Origin: Heliocidaris tuberculata
Lineage: Eukaryota > Echinodermata > Echinoidea > Camarodonta > Echinometridae
NCBI GenBank assembly: GCA_025618425.1
Contig: CM046847.1
Coordinates: 1,162,134 to 1,226,133, forward strand
DNA: 64,000 nucleotides
Reading direction: 5' to 3'
Position numbers and translations under genes: made by a program. This document shows positions 35,101 through 45,419 of the stretch, one piece after another (position 1 is the first letter of the stretch; each line of letters opens with the position of its first letter). Under the pieces are notes generated by a model that was not told where the DNA came from, ran no database searches, and saw only the letters and a program-made list of their open reading frames with translations.

Positions 35101-38100
35101 AGGGATTTTAATATGTGGGCTTTTGACATGGATTTACAAGTGTGTAAGGATGGAGCAACTTTGATACGGGGAAGGGAAGCTACTCCACGACTGGGAGTGA
35201 CAAAAGTGAAAGCTCTCTCACTGTAAAGCATCATCAAAGTTTTATCATAAAACAGAGAAAATATATTATCCAAATTTTCTAGGATGAAGTATACCTTGAG
35301 GCTGGTGAGAACTAGTTTGACTTGATCAATGACGGATGATGAGGTCACATTGACAAGTTCAGCTAGGTTTGGTGCAGCTTGTTTGCCTACTACTCTGGGA
35401 GCACACAACGTCTGACGGATATCAGTAATGCACTCTGAAATCAAGACATCATTATTATTAGACCCCATATACTTATTGACTAGCTTTGAGGGAGATATTA
35501 TAAAGTATGTGATACGGTCACTGATTTAATATCACTATTCAGTGGCCACTAGCAACAAGTGATTTGTGTTTGTGTAATAATGTTTTCTAAAAATAGTGAT
35601 TCCCAGTTTTCAAAATGACTCATAACTCCTAATTTCACTGATACAGAAACCTCTTTTATTTCTAAGTTGTCTCTAAAATGATCAAGAGAGTTTCTCATAA
35701 AACATTTAAAGTAGATATTCATTGATTTTTAAAACTGACTTAAGTTTCATTATTGCGTAGGTGAAGCTTAGACCGGACAAGTTTGTCAAAATTCGACGCT
35801 TGCAAACATTCGAAGTAATGATTATTATCAATTACAAATTGCTAAAATACAGCCCCGACATAGCACCTGAACAGCTCTCCGAAAGCCGCTGAAATGTGTG
35901 ACGTCAAAGACAGGACGTTAATTGCACAAGCAGACGATGTCCCATAACATCTCACATATTTTCAGTGCCTGTTTTGTCATCTTCTCTTCAGTTATTTCAC
36001 TTCACTAGCATTAGTCTATTATGTTTAATACATATATTGCCTCACTCTAAACCCCGTGCATGGGTTTATTTGGATGGAAAATGAAGCGTTACAAGAATAA
36101 AGGAATCAGTTGCTTGTAAACAAAATAGACGCCATTGCATTCACAGCTGCATACACCGCTGGACGTTCGGCGTTGAATGAGGGATGAAGACCGTCCTTGC
36201 AATCATTCAGCGGGCTTTTCAATTTGAAAGTGTGGTTTCTTTGATTGTTCATTAACCCTCATCCTATATATTTACAAACAAAAGATTTCAGTAATCAGAA
36301 TCTGTTTCATTCCCATTTTAGAATGGTGTGAAATATGGGCACGTTTGAATACACTAAATTCTTTATAATTTGAGAAATAACTGCACTGCCCTTATGTTCA
36401 TTCTTTATGGGACGTCGTCTGCTTGGACAGGATTGTTCCCTTTATTGACGTCACTGAAACATTGTTATTTTTTTGGCGAAGCGCTTGTATATCGCAGATG
36501 CTGGGAGGTAGTTTTATTTGTATTATTGTTTAATTACCTGATATGTAGTTGACTTTAAACTGATACGATTGCTATCTGTTAACTTGCCAGTTTCTAGTGA
36601 TACATTATTTATCATATTTGTGATTTTCTTTGAATGTGTACTTTAAAGTTTTTGACATAATAATGACAGGTCATCAGCGTGATTTTCGCTAAGTATGATA
36701 CAACTTCTCAGGTTGTGTCAAAGCTCTGGATACAAATACTGATGTTGTCACAAAGCTTATTAGTTACTCACCAGCGAAGTGTTTCTTGAGACCATCACCA
36801 TAGTACTGTGCTCTCTCCTTGGCCGCTGCTGCTACTATATCTGCTCCTCTTTGAAGTATCTTAAGATCAGGTAACAACCGATGTACAGCCTGAAGACGTT
36901 TGAAGAACCGATCTAATGCTCTCACTAGCAGAGAATTCTCAACAGAGGATTTCTGAAATTAAACATACAATAAAGTAACCTGTAAAATATCCTACAATCA
37001 CTTTATAGGTACAAGTAATCATATCAGTATTGTATTCTATGACTTCACCTTACATAGCTACATTACACCTGGAATAGTTTGGATATATGAAGAATTCTAA
37101 AAACACACTGATTATTAGATGTTCTCTGTAGGTTTTCATGGTGAGTGAGTATTCACAATTGAAGGCTTTTGGTAACACCATGTGGGAGCCTCTGTGAAAA
37201 GGCTGTTGATATATTCTTTCGTGAAAAATAATGCACAAATAGTCTTGTGCAAGGGTTTAATTTAATTTCATTCCATTATCATCTCTTTCCTTTCCTTTCA
37301 CTTTTCCAAAATTCCTCTGAACGCCTCATAAGTGGGTTTATTTTTCACGAAAGAATATATCAACAGCCTTTTCACAGAGGCTCCCACATGGTGTTGCCGA
37401 AAGCCTTCAATTGTGAATACACTGATTATTATTTTGCGAATCTAAAATATTTGGTAGAATATCTCTTGTTCTGGGAAAACATGCTCTATTTCTCGAAATG
37501 ATAGTTTCGCTCTTTAACTGCCAAAGCAGATACTCTCCCTTTGCCATATAATGTTTAGGGTTACACTTTTTAGGGGCAGCTTATTAACTCACTAATACTG
37601 GAGCCTGATTGGTTAGCCACGGACGGACATTTGACAAAGTTTGAAGGCCTATAGAAAATAAGTATTTAATTGAAGAGAGCTATTTTATGTTTCATTGTGC
37701 AGGGCATCACTGAAGGAGTTGGAATTTTATAAAATTTGGTTGCAATGGTCACCTACTTAAAATTATAATCCACAAAATATTCAATGTCACGGAAGGACAA
37801 AATGCCTGCTCTTAACCGATCAGGCTCACTGTGCAAAAATGGCAGCAAAAGAACGACTGTGTAAAAATGTGAACATTAACTTGATGATATAGGAATGATA
37901 CATTTAGTTGACATCTACTGACAAATAGAGTTGTTTTTCTATTCAATAGAATAAGAATAGATATCAAGAGTTGTAAGTTGTAATCTGTGTTTAACATTTA
38001 GAAAACAGTGATTTTCCCACAAACATGTGCTTCCATGAGATCTATTTTCACTAAAATGCTATAAAATTAAGATAAAGAATAAGAAAGCTGTGTTTACCTC

Positions 38101-41100
38101 AGCCTGTATTCTATCTTGAATACATGTAAAGTACTGCTGCATCCTGGAATCTACAAACTGACCTAGCTTGGTGTGAGCCACTTGTTCTAGCTGCTCCTCT
38201 TCTTGAGAACTACATTAATTAGATTTGATAACACATCAATTTTAATATTGTATTCAACACAAGGTAGCCTATTATATATGTATTTTCTTGTTCTTTTTAT
38301 TTTTATATTGCACCTTGGAAAAGATAGTTCAATACAAGTGCATTGAATTATCATATCCCTTATCATTCAGTATCATGACATTGTATTTACTTTAAAAGGT
38401 AGCAACAGACGTATTTACTTTTATTTGACTAAATTAGCTAAAGGGGTTTAGTTAACATTTTCAAAGAAACTTGTTTTTGTACAGGCCTTTTGCAGCTCAG
38501 TCATCTGAAATTTCAGTGTGATGTTTTGGAGTTGAAATGAAAGCTGTACGCCATACGTATTGTACAATAAAATGTGCTTCTAGGAATACTGGACACATCT
38601 TTGGTTGTACTTACTCTCCAGCCTGCCTGTTAACAAAGAGTTCCTTGTAAGATGCTATCACCAAACAAATGTTTTCAAGGAAGCCATTGCAGCTGCAGTC
38701 AACAAACTCCAAGATATCCTGAAATGAGAAACAGCAGTTATCATCTGAGATTGTTAAAGCTAATTGTGAGTTTTGGTGATGCAACATCATTTCAAGAGAA
38801 TCTGGCTGAAGATAATTCACAATTGTCTATAATGGGATATATCGGTGTCTTAGATTTGCAAATTGAAAATAAGGTGCCAGAAATTTGCTGAAAATCACAT
38901 TTACCAAAATAGAACAGAAAAAGGGAATATTTTAAATATTTTTTGTACACATCTCCAAGACAACACACATAATAAACCCATTGATAGTAGGAGATGCCTA
39001 TGTAATTACTGATATTTGATTTAATGATTCATAACTTTCATCCTTTATCTCAGTTTTCTCAAACTTTCCCTGATATGCTTCTCTTGCTTTTATGCTTTTA
39101 CGGAAACTTAATTCCCATTCAAATTTGCATTAAAACTGAGGGAAGAAAAGCATGTCAATGTACAGATGTAAAACAAATTCTGCATACCATAGGAAGTGAT
39201 CTCATGATCTTCTCAGCAGGTGTCTCATCCTCTTTCTGTTTGTTACCATGGTTACTATCCTCATCTTCCTCTGGACTGGATGCTGTCCTCTGTCTACCAG
39301 TCTTCACATGACTTGACATCTCTCTCAGAGTCTCATCTAACTTGTGTCTTGCACTGTAGCACATTTAATCAGACAATACAGGTATGCTTTTTCATTCATT
39401 TTTTTCATGGCAAAAAATTTTCATGCTTGATTAACAATTTGAAGAGATGTACAGTGATAACAGTGCTTTTTGAAGAAAGTTCATTGACCTTTTGACCTTG
39501 GTCAGATTCAACTCATTTTTGAACTTGACCTGGGCCTTTAAGAGATGTACCTGTAGTATGAATTTGGTAATTTACCTTAAATCTATAGAAAGTTATTGTG
39601 ATTACAGCATGATTATAGATAACAACGCCGATGATGACGGAAATAGTGACGCCTATAGTCTCGCTCGGCTACGCAGGCGAGACAATAAACTGTATCTAAC
39701 AGACCTATGTAACAAATAAACTTTGAAAATTAAATGGCCATTGATACTTACTGAGAGAGAAACTCATCACAAAGCTCATCTGGTGGTTCTTTGAGTTGTA
39801 GCAAGAGATCTACGCACTCAGCCAGCTGTTTAGCATCAGACTAGGACAATAATAATCAGATTACCAAAGTAAATATATCAACATTACAAATAAAATCAGT
39901 AGAGAAGCAGTCGTAGTAAAAATATAAGCAGCAGTAGCAGACAGAAAAGAGGAGTAAGAGTAAGTGTAGTAGAGGCATTTCAGTTACATGCAGGGGTAAA
40001 AGTTCTTATTCATGGGCACTATAAAATTTAAGGAAAGTAAAATTTTCTGTTAAACAAATCGGTTCAGTTACATACATATGTTTTCTTTTTATATCGTACT
40101 TCTTTTTTTTTTTTAGGGTACTGTTTATTTGGAAAATTTTGTTGTTAAAAAGTGCAGAAAGGCAATATCCATGTGAAAAAGCCATTACCATCAACAAAAT
40201 GCAAATATGAGAAGTACCAACGTGCATTAGTTCACCATGTTGCATGCATATTTTTTGTCTATTATTTCAAGAAAGAAGAAGTGAATAGATGCATTACCTC
40301 TTTGTTACCAAACTGTTCTCTTAGTTTGAGTCTGAGTTCATTGACAATCTCATTGCAGTCTCTATGGATACCATGAAATGATGGCATGTGTTGATATTGA
40401 AGAAGTACCACCCGAGCTTTAGAGTAGTATCTGAGAGAATTCAAAGCAGACACACAAAGTGAAGTTTTTATCATCATCAAGGAGTATTGTATATTCTACA
40501 AATATTTTTCTTTCTTCAAAGAAACTGCATTTTATGAAGGAATGCATATCAGTCTATCAGTTTTATTACATCATTATCATACTATCATTAATCTTAATAT
40601 ACACCAGTGCAGAATGCCTCTTTGTTCCCCAAATTTCCATTTATCAACTATACAAGAAAATACATATCCTGTCTCGATATGAAGTGCATATGCCTCCATG
40701 CACTATGGTAATTATCACCCTAGCTTCAGCTCCACCGATCCTATCAGTACTTACATGTACTACCCTTCCAAAGCCGCAAGAGACATCTGTAGACAAAATG
40801 CCTTGTCTAGAAAGATACACACAGGCTAAGGAATCAAACTCTTGACTTATAACTTGAGTGAATGAACCATTATATCACAGTGCTCTTGGAAACCTGGAAA
40901 GTTTAAAAGATGGTGATGTCTCATTTGATCATGCTAAAAAAAAGTGACATGGTTAGGGCTGGGACTAAAAACCGGGTATCCGAGTCCCGCCCGAGAGCCT
41001 CGGGACCCGGGTCAAAATATTAGATAACCGATACCCGAAAATGAGTATTTAATTATCACCTATGTATGCACACGACAAGGCGGTAGATGAACGTCGAACA

Positions 41101-44100
41101 GCCATTTACTATTTACATGTAAAAAAAATCCATGTAGCGCTCTAGCGCACCATTGCAATGATGCGCTTTTGATTCGTTCAACTCACTGTGAAACATAACC
41201 TTACACATTCGTATACACAGAGAGCAAAGCTCACTGCCGCTATTCGGAGACTGCTCATTGGTTCATTGAACCCATGACATAATTTGCATTTAGTGCCCTT
41301 CCCCTTCTTTGCAGTGAACGATAAGTCTATGAGCGATTAACGGGCGTAAAGTTTACAAACTCATGCATATTCAACAGTCGCTCCACACTCGCACGTGGCA
41401 TCTCACAACTCGTACACTATTAAACAGGTATTTTTAACATCGACGATCACGATCTGACACTGTCACAATATCCTGAAACTTTAGCAAAGAAGTTACCAAT
41501 TACTGAAATCAGATTAAGAGTACATGAACGATATATCCAAAATAATATCCTTCATTGTTCATGCGAAAGTGAAAAGCAAGGCTGTGAGAAGCAAAGGATG
41601 TCTACAGTGCGCGCGATTAACATTTTCATTCATAAAATTGGGCTTGTGACGTCATTTCATGAGCGGTCCGTTAATAACAAGTCATGACAAGTCATATGCC
41701 AGCCAGCCAATGAAGGTATGCGCCTTTTTTTTTTTTTTCTTTTTTCCTTTCATATACTGCGGCGGCATTGGGCGGAAAGGCGCTTTGTATAAACAGATCG
41801 AATTTCAAAAGGGAACCGCATGTGTGTGTTAAAGGATGAAGTTGCAGTCGGACAGAGAAGAAAATGTTGGCTTGATGATTTTTTTTGATGAATGATGAGT
41901 TTGATGAATGATGATATTTGATGTCTGATGAAGATAATTGTTTTGATGATGTTATTATCTTGATAATGATGATATGATGATGATGTCTTTGATGATTATG
42001 ATGATCAAGGATGATATCAATGGTGCTACTGGCGAAGAGAGAGGACCCGGCATGTACTGATGATTTTATGTGTACTAGTAGTGGTACGTGTGTGTGAATT
42101 CCAATAATTGGCGGGTTGATCACACGTTGAGAATGAAACTGTCGGTGAGACGATGACCGCGTGCGTGAGGACTCGCAATGTGTATAATTAGAGTATGAGG
42201 AGTGTAGATACTACAGAAAGCTCGCCATTTTCGCCAGGCAAATCAATACTCCGTGTGAACAGTGAAGTTTGTGTACAAAGTGAGTAAGTGACTCGATCTC
42301 TACGATCACGATGTCAAAATTCCCAAGAGCTGCCCGTACAAAATTATTAAGAATCATCATGATCATTGTCTCAAACGAGTTTTTCTTCATAAGATTTCTT
42401 TGTATTCCCTTTCCTTTTTTATAAGTACATGTACATTCATGTATTTTGGATAAACATGTGCGAGGGACTGTTGACCGCACGTGACTACCTAAGGCGCTGG
42501 CGCGCTGGCATGATTAGACGGTAGACAATTTCTACAGATTAGATTTAGGCGGCTTATGCCTATCCTGTCTTGCGCCCACGCGATTTCCTCCGCCTGTTTT
42601 GTTGTTGTTGTTGTTGTTTTTGTTTTTGTTTTTTCCTCGAATGGTTTATTTCAGTTGCCAAACACAAAGGAGTTTTCCCACAGTGTTTGTAGCTTCTTAG
42701 GGGTAAATATTGGCTTGTAATTCGTGTTATATCATTTTCGGGTAACCGGGAACCCGCCCGAAAAATAGTCGGGTTCCCGAATTGAAAAAATACCCGAAAC
42801 TCCCACCCCTAGACATGGTATTACCCCTTCTTGTTCAAGTATACAAGACTTTGTAACTGACCTGACTGCTTGGCTATATGCTTTCATCGCGATGCATTTG
42901 TTGAGTCTAGCTGGAAGCTCAAACAGGAACTGCAACTGTGGAATAAGACAAAAATAAGAATCAATTCATAAAACTAGTATGCATGGGGAAAAAAATCAAA
43001 TTAAAGTTAATGCCAGATAATCAGTGCAAATGTACATTGTACCTTAATGGCAAATGCCAATGGTGTACAACTATAGTCAATGGAAAATTGAATCACGTTA
43101 TCTATTTATCCATCCATCTATCTTTCTACATTGTATCAATTTATATATCTATCTATCTATTCTTGAGAGCAGAATGGATACCACTCTGACTGGCTCTGAG
43201 CTATTGTAGTTATGTGCTAACAAAAAATGATTTCGTAATTTCTTGAGAAGGGAATGGATACCACTCTGACTCTGAGCTTTTGTAGTTATTGTGCTGACAA
43301 AGAATGATTTCTTAATTTCTTGAGAAGGGAAATGACACCAATCTGAGTGGCTCTGAGCTACTGCAAAACTAGAAAATTTTGCGACATAAACTTTTCGTTA
43401 ATGACAGCCAATTTTGCGGCAAGAAACTTTTGCGAATCACAATAGTTTTATGTTGTTTCAATTGTGATTTTATTCATTCCTGGCATGAAATTTGCGCGAA
43501 TCTTGACCACTCGCAAAAGTTTCATGCACGCAAAAATTTCTGGTTTAACAGTTTCTTACCTTCTTGAGAAGGGAATGGACACCACTAAGCTTTGTGATTT
43601 GAGCTCTTCTTTCCTGCAGTGTAGAGCTAATCTTCTCACTGAAGTCTGCAATGGTATCCATGTTGGTTGCTAAGCGATCCATTTCTTCCTCCATCTTCTT
43701 GAAATCAGTTTTCATCTACGATATAATGAACTCAACATCTTAAAACATTCACCTATCATTTATCTCAATTGCAACATCCATAACTTTGGGATATTGTAAT
43801 CACTAATATCTAAATGTTGGTTACCTTTACATACACAGACTTTGTTGAAAATGGTTAACATTATACATATAGATAATAAAATCTCTATTGAACAAAATTA
43901 GAGAAAACATGCACATTTTATAATGCATAGCTAGGGTCATGTTAACATTTCATATTTATGGTGCCCCCTAGTTCAAAAACATGTGTCTATTAGACTCTAA
44001 GATAATAAGATCACATTTCATTACAGCTCAAAAAGTCAACTGCAGTGACATGTACATTAACAGAAAATGTTAGACATACCTTACGTATGGTATCCGTGGC

Positions 44101-44183
44101 ACTGATGAATTTATTGTAGTTCTCATAAACCAATGTCTGCATGTCACTGTCTAGAGAGCGAATTTCTAGATAGGAAAAATTGC

Positions 44184-44220
<37 letters not shown>

Positions 44221-44712
44221 GCTGAGAGAGAATTCTTAAATGCATTTCACTACAGTGAGGGGACTGATAAATCTTATAAATGCATAATTAGGTTTTCCAA
44301 AGGAAAAACATTGCTTTATCAACTGCTCCGACTATTCCTAGGTTTTATAAAATAATTAAAGCCATAATCATGCACACTAATTGACATTTATGGAGAAATA
44401 ATGCATTTTTTCCCCATGACCAATGATATTTGAAATGAAAAATCATCAGCACTGCTTATCATATATTGAATCTGATATAGATTGGGACTTACGTTTGACC
44501 ATCTCAGCTTCCTTATCAATGAGATCATTGAGTCTCTTCTCTTTCATGATCATGGTGAGATAAACCTCAGGATTGAAGTAAGCACCATTGATGTCTGTTG
44601 GGTTCATGTTGGCAGGTTTCTCCTGTTGATCATCTAGACCATAGTACATCTTGAGCATGCCATGTTTCCTCCGAGCCTTCATGGCTCCACTTTCAGATGA
44701 ACCCTCACTCAT
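29148..44712 (-). CDS. VPS51: VPS51, GARP/EARP complex subunit, 19 coding exons
   Basis: VPS51 (fat-free homologue) is the small subunit of the GARP and EARP tethering complexes. These capture endosome-derived vesicles at the trans-Golgi network and recycling endosomes, with VPS52, VPS53 and VPS54 or VPS50. The assembled protein is 802 residues, close to vertebrate VPS51 (about 780). Coding segments run from 44712-44493 down to 29177-29148, every intron is GT-AG, and the phases join without a stop. Residues 15-130 form the conserved N-terminal VPS51/VPS67 region with [10 protein letters not shown] and [12 protein letters not shown] motifs and a coiled-coil-like stretch. Residues 609-650 carry [15 protein letters not shown] and [15 protein letters not shown], and the protein ends IVEVICERG, all very close to vertebrate VPS51. 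The start is the first ATG giving the conserved N-terminus. Confidence 0.97.
29840..29918 (-). CDS. VPS51: VPS51 exon 18
   Basis: Residues 767-793: [19 protein letters not shown]. Donor gtaagt at 29834-29839. Confidence 0.95.
30218..30243. repeat. 26-base G homopolymer in VPS51 intron 17
   Basis: Uninterrupted G run in the intron between exons 18 and 17. On the pre-mRNA (minus strand) it is a C run. Confidence 0.95.
30470..30582 (-). CDS. VPS51: VPS51 exon 17
   Basis: Residues 730-766 plus two bases: [20 protein letters not shown] then [16 protein letters not shown], nearly identical in vertebrates. Confidence 0.96.
31032..31128 (-). repeat. Decayed duplicate of the exon 16 / intron 16 junction
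   Basis: The sequence around the exon 16 donor (about 31106-31160) recurs 81 bp away (about 31025-31079), sharing agtaatgaa, ttgatgattccagt and flanks at roughly three-quarters identity. The copy contains an in-frame stop-like change and a weakened donor, so it is not an exon. Confidence 0.7.
31128..31254 (-). CDS. VPS51: VPS51 exon 16
   Basis: Residues 687-729: [20 protein letters not shown] then [14 protein letters not shown]. Acceptor at 31255-31256, donor gtaact at 31122-31127. A decayed copy of its 3' end lies 81 bp downstream in the intron. Confidence 0.96.
31877..32063. mobile_element. Hairpin MITE in VPS51 intron 15
   Basis: A 187-bp element with inverted ends ttaatacatggttg and caaccatgtattaa. 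The inverted blocks agtgcgttagtgtgatctgg and inverse continue inward. It contains a short internal tandem duplication (tcgtggtgtactaacacacg twice). No coding capacity. Confidence 0.75.
32273..32502 (-). CDS. VPS51: VPS51 exon 15
   Basis: Residues 611-686 plus two bases. Contains [54 protein letters not shown] and SYTP; the least diverged exon of the gene. Confidence 0.97.
33467..33607 (-). CDS. VPS51: VPS51 exon 14
   Basis: Residues 564-610 (47 codons): [20 protein letters not shown] then AQGLQISQ. Strongly VPS51-like. Confidence 0.96.
34056..34160 (-). CDS. VPS51: VPS51 exon 13
   Basis: Residues 529-563 (35 codons): [20 protein letters not shown] then FETTHIIQL. Vertebrate LLLLLSRLCLDYETATI corresponds. 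Confidence 0.95.
34590..34712 (-). CDS. VPS51: VPS51 exon 12
   Basis: Residues 488-528 (41 codons): [20 protein letters not shown] and [12 protein letters not shown]. Vertebrates have the same VREGL block. Confidence 0.94.
35295..35434 (-). CDS. VPS51: VPS51 exon 11
   Basis: Residues 441-487: [18 protein letters not shown] then [18 protein letters not shown]. Vertebrate VPS51 has DVRQALAAPRVAGKE here. Confidence 0.96.
35898..36454. repeat. Diverged inverted repeat in VPS51 intron 10
   Basis: Arms at about 35898-35945 and 36406-36454 are inverse copies sharing agcagacgatgtcccata and tgacgtca. They probably belong to an old transposon whose ends I could not fix. GC content is higher than in the surrounding intron. 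Confidence 0.5.
36772..36952 (-). CDS. VPS51: VPS51 exon 10
   Basis: Residues 381-440 plus one base: [16 protein letters not shown] is the most conserved block, followed by [15 protein letters not shown]. Confidence 0.96.
37150..37420. repeat. Long near-perfect hairpin in VPS51 intron 9
   Basis: Arms of about 80 bp (37150-37231 and 37337-37420) are inverse copies with only a few mismatches. Paired blocks include cacaattgaaggctttYgg, accatgtgggagcctctgtg and ttgatatattctttcgtgaa. The spacer is about 105 bp. The VPS51 pre-mRNA would fold here into a long double-stranded stem. Probably a foldback transposon. Confidence 0.85.
38098..38209 (-). CDS. VPS51: VPS51 exon 9
   Basis: Residues 343-380: [20 protein letters not shown], matching the helical middle region of VPS51. 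The next intron contains a long hairpin. Confidence 0.95.
38615..38718 (-). CDS. VPS51: VPS51 exon 8
   Basis: Residues 309-342 plus two bases: [17 protein letters not shown] then [15 protein letters not shown]. Confidence 0.95.
39188..39353 (-). CDS. VPS51: VPS51 exon 7
   Basis: Residues 253-308. Starts [13 protein letters not shown] and continues into a charged, probably disordered linker ([19 protein letters not shown]) that is poorly conserved across VPS51 proteins, ending EKIMRSLPM. Confidence 0.94.
39752..39840 (-). CDS. VPS51: VPS51 exon 6
   Basis: Residues 224-252 plus two bases: [20 protein letters not shown]. Donor gtaagt, acceptor ag at 39841-39842. Confidence 0.95.
40298..40430 (-). 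CDS. VPS51: VPS51 exon 5
   Basis: Completes residue 179 and runs to 223: [18 protein letters not shown] then [15 protein letters not shown]. The YQHMPSF block corresponds to YQHLPSF in vertebrates. Confidence 0.96.
40954..42811. mobile_element. hAT-like non-autonomous element in VPS51 intron 4
   Basis: The ends tagggctgggact and agtcccacccct-like inverse (right end read inward: taggggtgggagt) agree at 11 of 13 positions. The CAGGGGTGGG-like termini and a perfect 8-bp target duplication, gacatggt (40946-40953 and 42812-42819), indicate the hAT superfamily. Both subterminal regions are rich in cgggt/acccg motifs. The 1.86-kb interior encodes no recognisable transposase; the open frames are repeat-derived. 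It separates exons 5 and 4. Confidence 0.87.
42862..42935 (-). CDS. VPS51: VPS51 exon 4
   Basis: Residues 155-178 and part of 179: [15 protein letters not shown] then AMKAYSQAV. Donor gtcagt. The next intron carries a hAT-like element. Confidence 0.96.
43161..43350 (-). repeat. Three decayed copies of the exon 3 3' end in intron 3
   Basis: The block tcttgagaagggaatgga with following ccact occurs at 43161, 43241 and 43318 (spacing 80 and 77 bp) as well as at the true exon end (43562). None of the copies keeps a usable GT donor. Confidence 0.75.
43560..43715 (-). CDS. VPS51: VPS51 exon 3
   Basis: Residues 103-154 (52 codons, phase 0 at both ends). Contains [19 protein letters not shown] and [13 protein letters not shown], the coiled-coil-like part of the VPS51 domain. 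Degenerate copies of its last 26 nt lie in the following intron. Confidence 0.96.
44080..44165 (-). CDS. VPS51: VPS51 exon 2
   Basis: Residues 74-102: [17 protein letters not shown] then ISATDTIRK, nearly identical to vertebrate VPS51. Acceptor ag at 44166-44167, donor gtatgt at 44074-44079. Confidence 0.96.
44187..44214. repeat. (GA)n microsatellite in VPS51 intron 1
   Basis: Short pure GA run just upstream of the exon 2 acceptor on the minus strand. Confidence 0.9.
44493..44712 (-). CDS. VPS51: VPS51 exon 1 (coding part)
   Basis: Residues 1-73 plus one base. Starts [20 protein letters not shown] and contains the MYYGLDD and FNPEVYL motifs that mark the VPS51 N-terminus, where syntaxin-family SNAREs bind in studied homologues. 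Donor gtaagt at 44487-44492. Confidence 0.96.
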
Positions 44713-44713
44713 T

Positions 44714-44722
44714 TCACTCCAT
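44714..44722 (-). promoter_or_regulatory. Minimal upstream ORF before the VPS51 start
   Basis: On the minus strand ATG GAG TGA ends one base before the VPS51 ATG (…TGAAATG…). If the transcript includes this stretch, ribosomes would meet a two-codon ORF directly before the start. The 5' end of the mRNA is not known from sequence. Confidence 0.55.
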
Positions 44723-44771
44723 GATAAAGAAATCAGACAAAGAATAATATATTCAACGATGACATTATGGA

Positions 44772-44837
44772 AGTGTCCCGTAATGTCATCGACCTACAGT
44801 CACTCACGCAATTAGGTTGATGACATAACGGGACACT
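44772..44837. promoter_or_regulatory. 24-bp inverted repeat just upstream of VPS51
   Basis: Arms 44772-44795 and 44814-44837 match as inverses at 22 of 24 positions (core gatgacat and cgggacact), with an 18-bp loop. It lies 60-125 bp upstream of the VPS51 start codon, in the likely promoter or 5' UTR. It could be a regulatory palindrome or a small transposon remnant. Confidence 0.65.
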
Positions 44838-45252
44838 GCCGGGTCTACGAGCGCAGCGTAGGCTTTTTTGGGGAGTCGTTTGGACAATATTGAACCTACC
44901 GGTAACCATTAAAATTAATATTTCACATTTTGTTTTTGAAATTGTTTAATTCTAGGGTAAAAAATGAGGTTTTAATATTCTAAAGCTATGGTGAAGAGGA
45001 GATGAGAGAAGGTGGCTCACGGTAAAGGTGATTTTTAAGAGGTTCTTTAGACTCTAAAATGGCTGCTATATTGCAGAGTGAGATTAAAAACCAGGCTCTG
45101 TGAAGAGTATTTTTTTGTTGGCTTGTCTCTCCATCATCATCATGTCCATACCAATATGGGAGATTGCTTCCCCTGTGTGGCTTGATGTTCAATATCAAAT
45201 TTTCATAAAACATCAAGCCTGTGTGGCTAGCATGCCATGGCCTGGGCCATAA
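44838..45252. other. Upstream flank of VPS51, no gene recognised
   Basis: Likely promoter-proximal DNA of VPS51; no conserved promoter motif could be fixed by eye. Confidence 0.35.
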
Positions 45253-45256
45253 TTAA

Positions 45257-45415
45257 TATTCATATAATACTGAATGGCCTTGAGTGGGATACAAGGGTAT
45301 ATTGCTCGAGCTATGAGCATATTTCACGAGTCGGCACGACGTGTGAAATATTTTCAAAGCGAGTGCGATAGACCCTAGTGTTCCACGAAAGAAAAGTCAT
45401 TCAATATTATTATTA
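45257..45415. mobile_element. Possible small TIR element at TTAA
   Basis: Imperfect inverted ends (atactgaatggc on the left, gtcattcaatatt on the right) next to TTAA at 45253-45256 and 45416-45419. The interior has cgagtcggcacgacgtg and gcgagtgcgatagaccc motifs. TTAA could be fortuitous in AT-rich DNA. Confidence 0.4.
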
Positions 45416-45419
45416 TTAA

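Noticed and set aside
41692..42123. Minus-strand open frame of 143 aa inside VPS51 intron 4
   Set aside because: It is His/Ile-rich low-complexity sequence from GAT repeats within the hAT-like element; no transposase motif.
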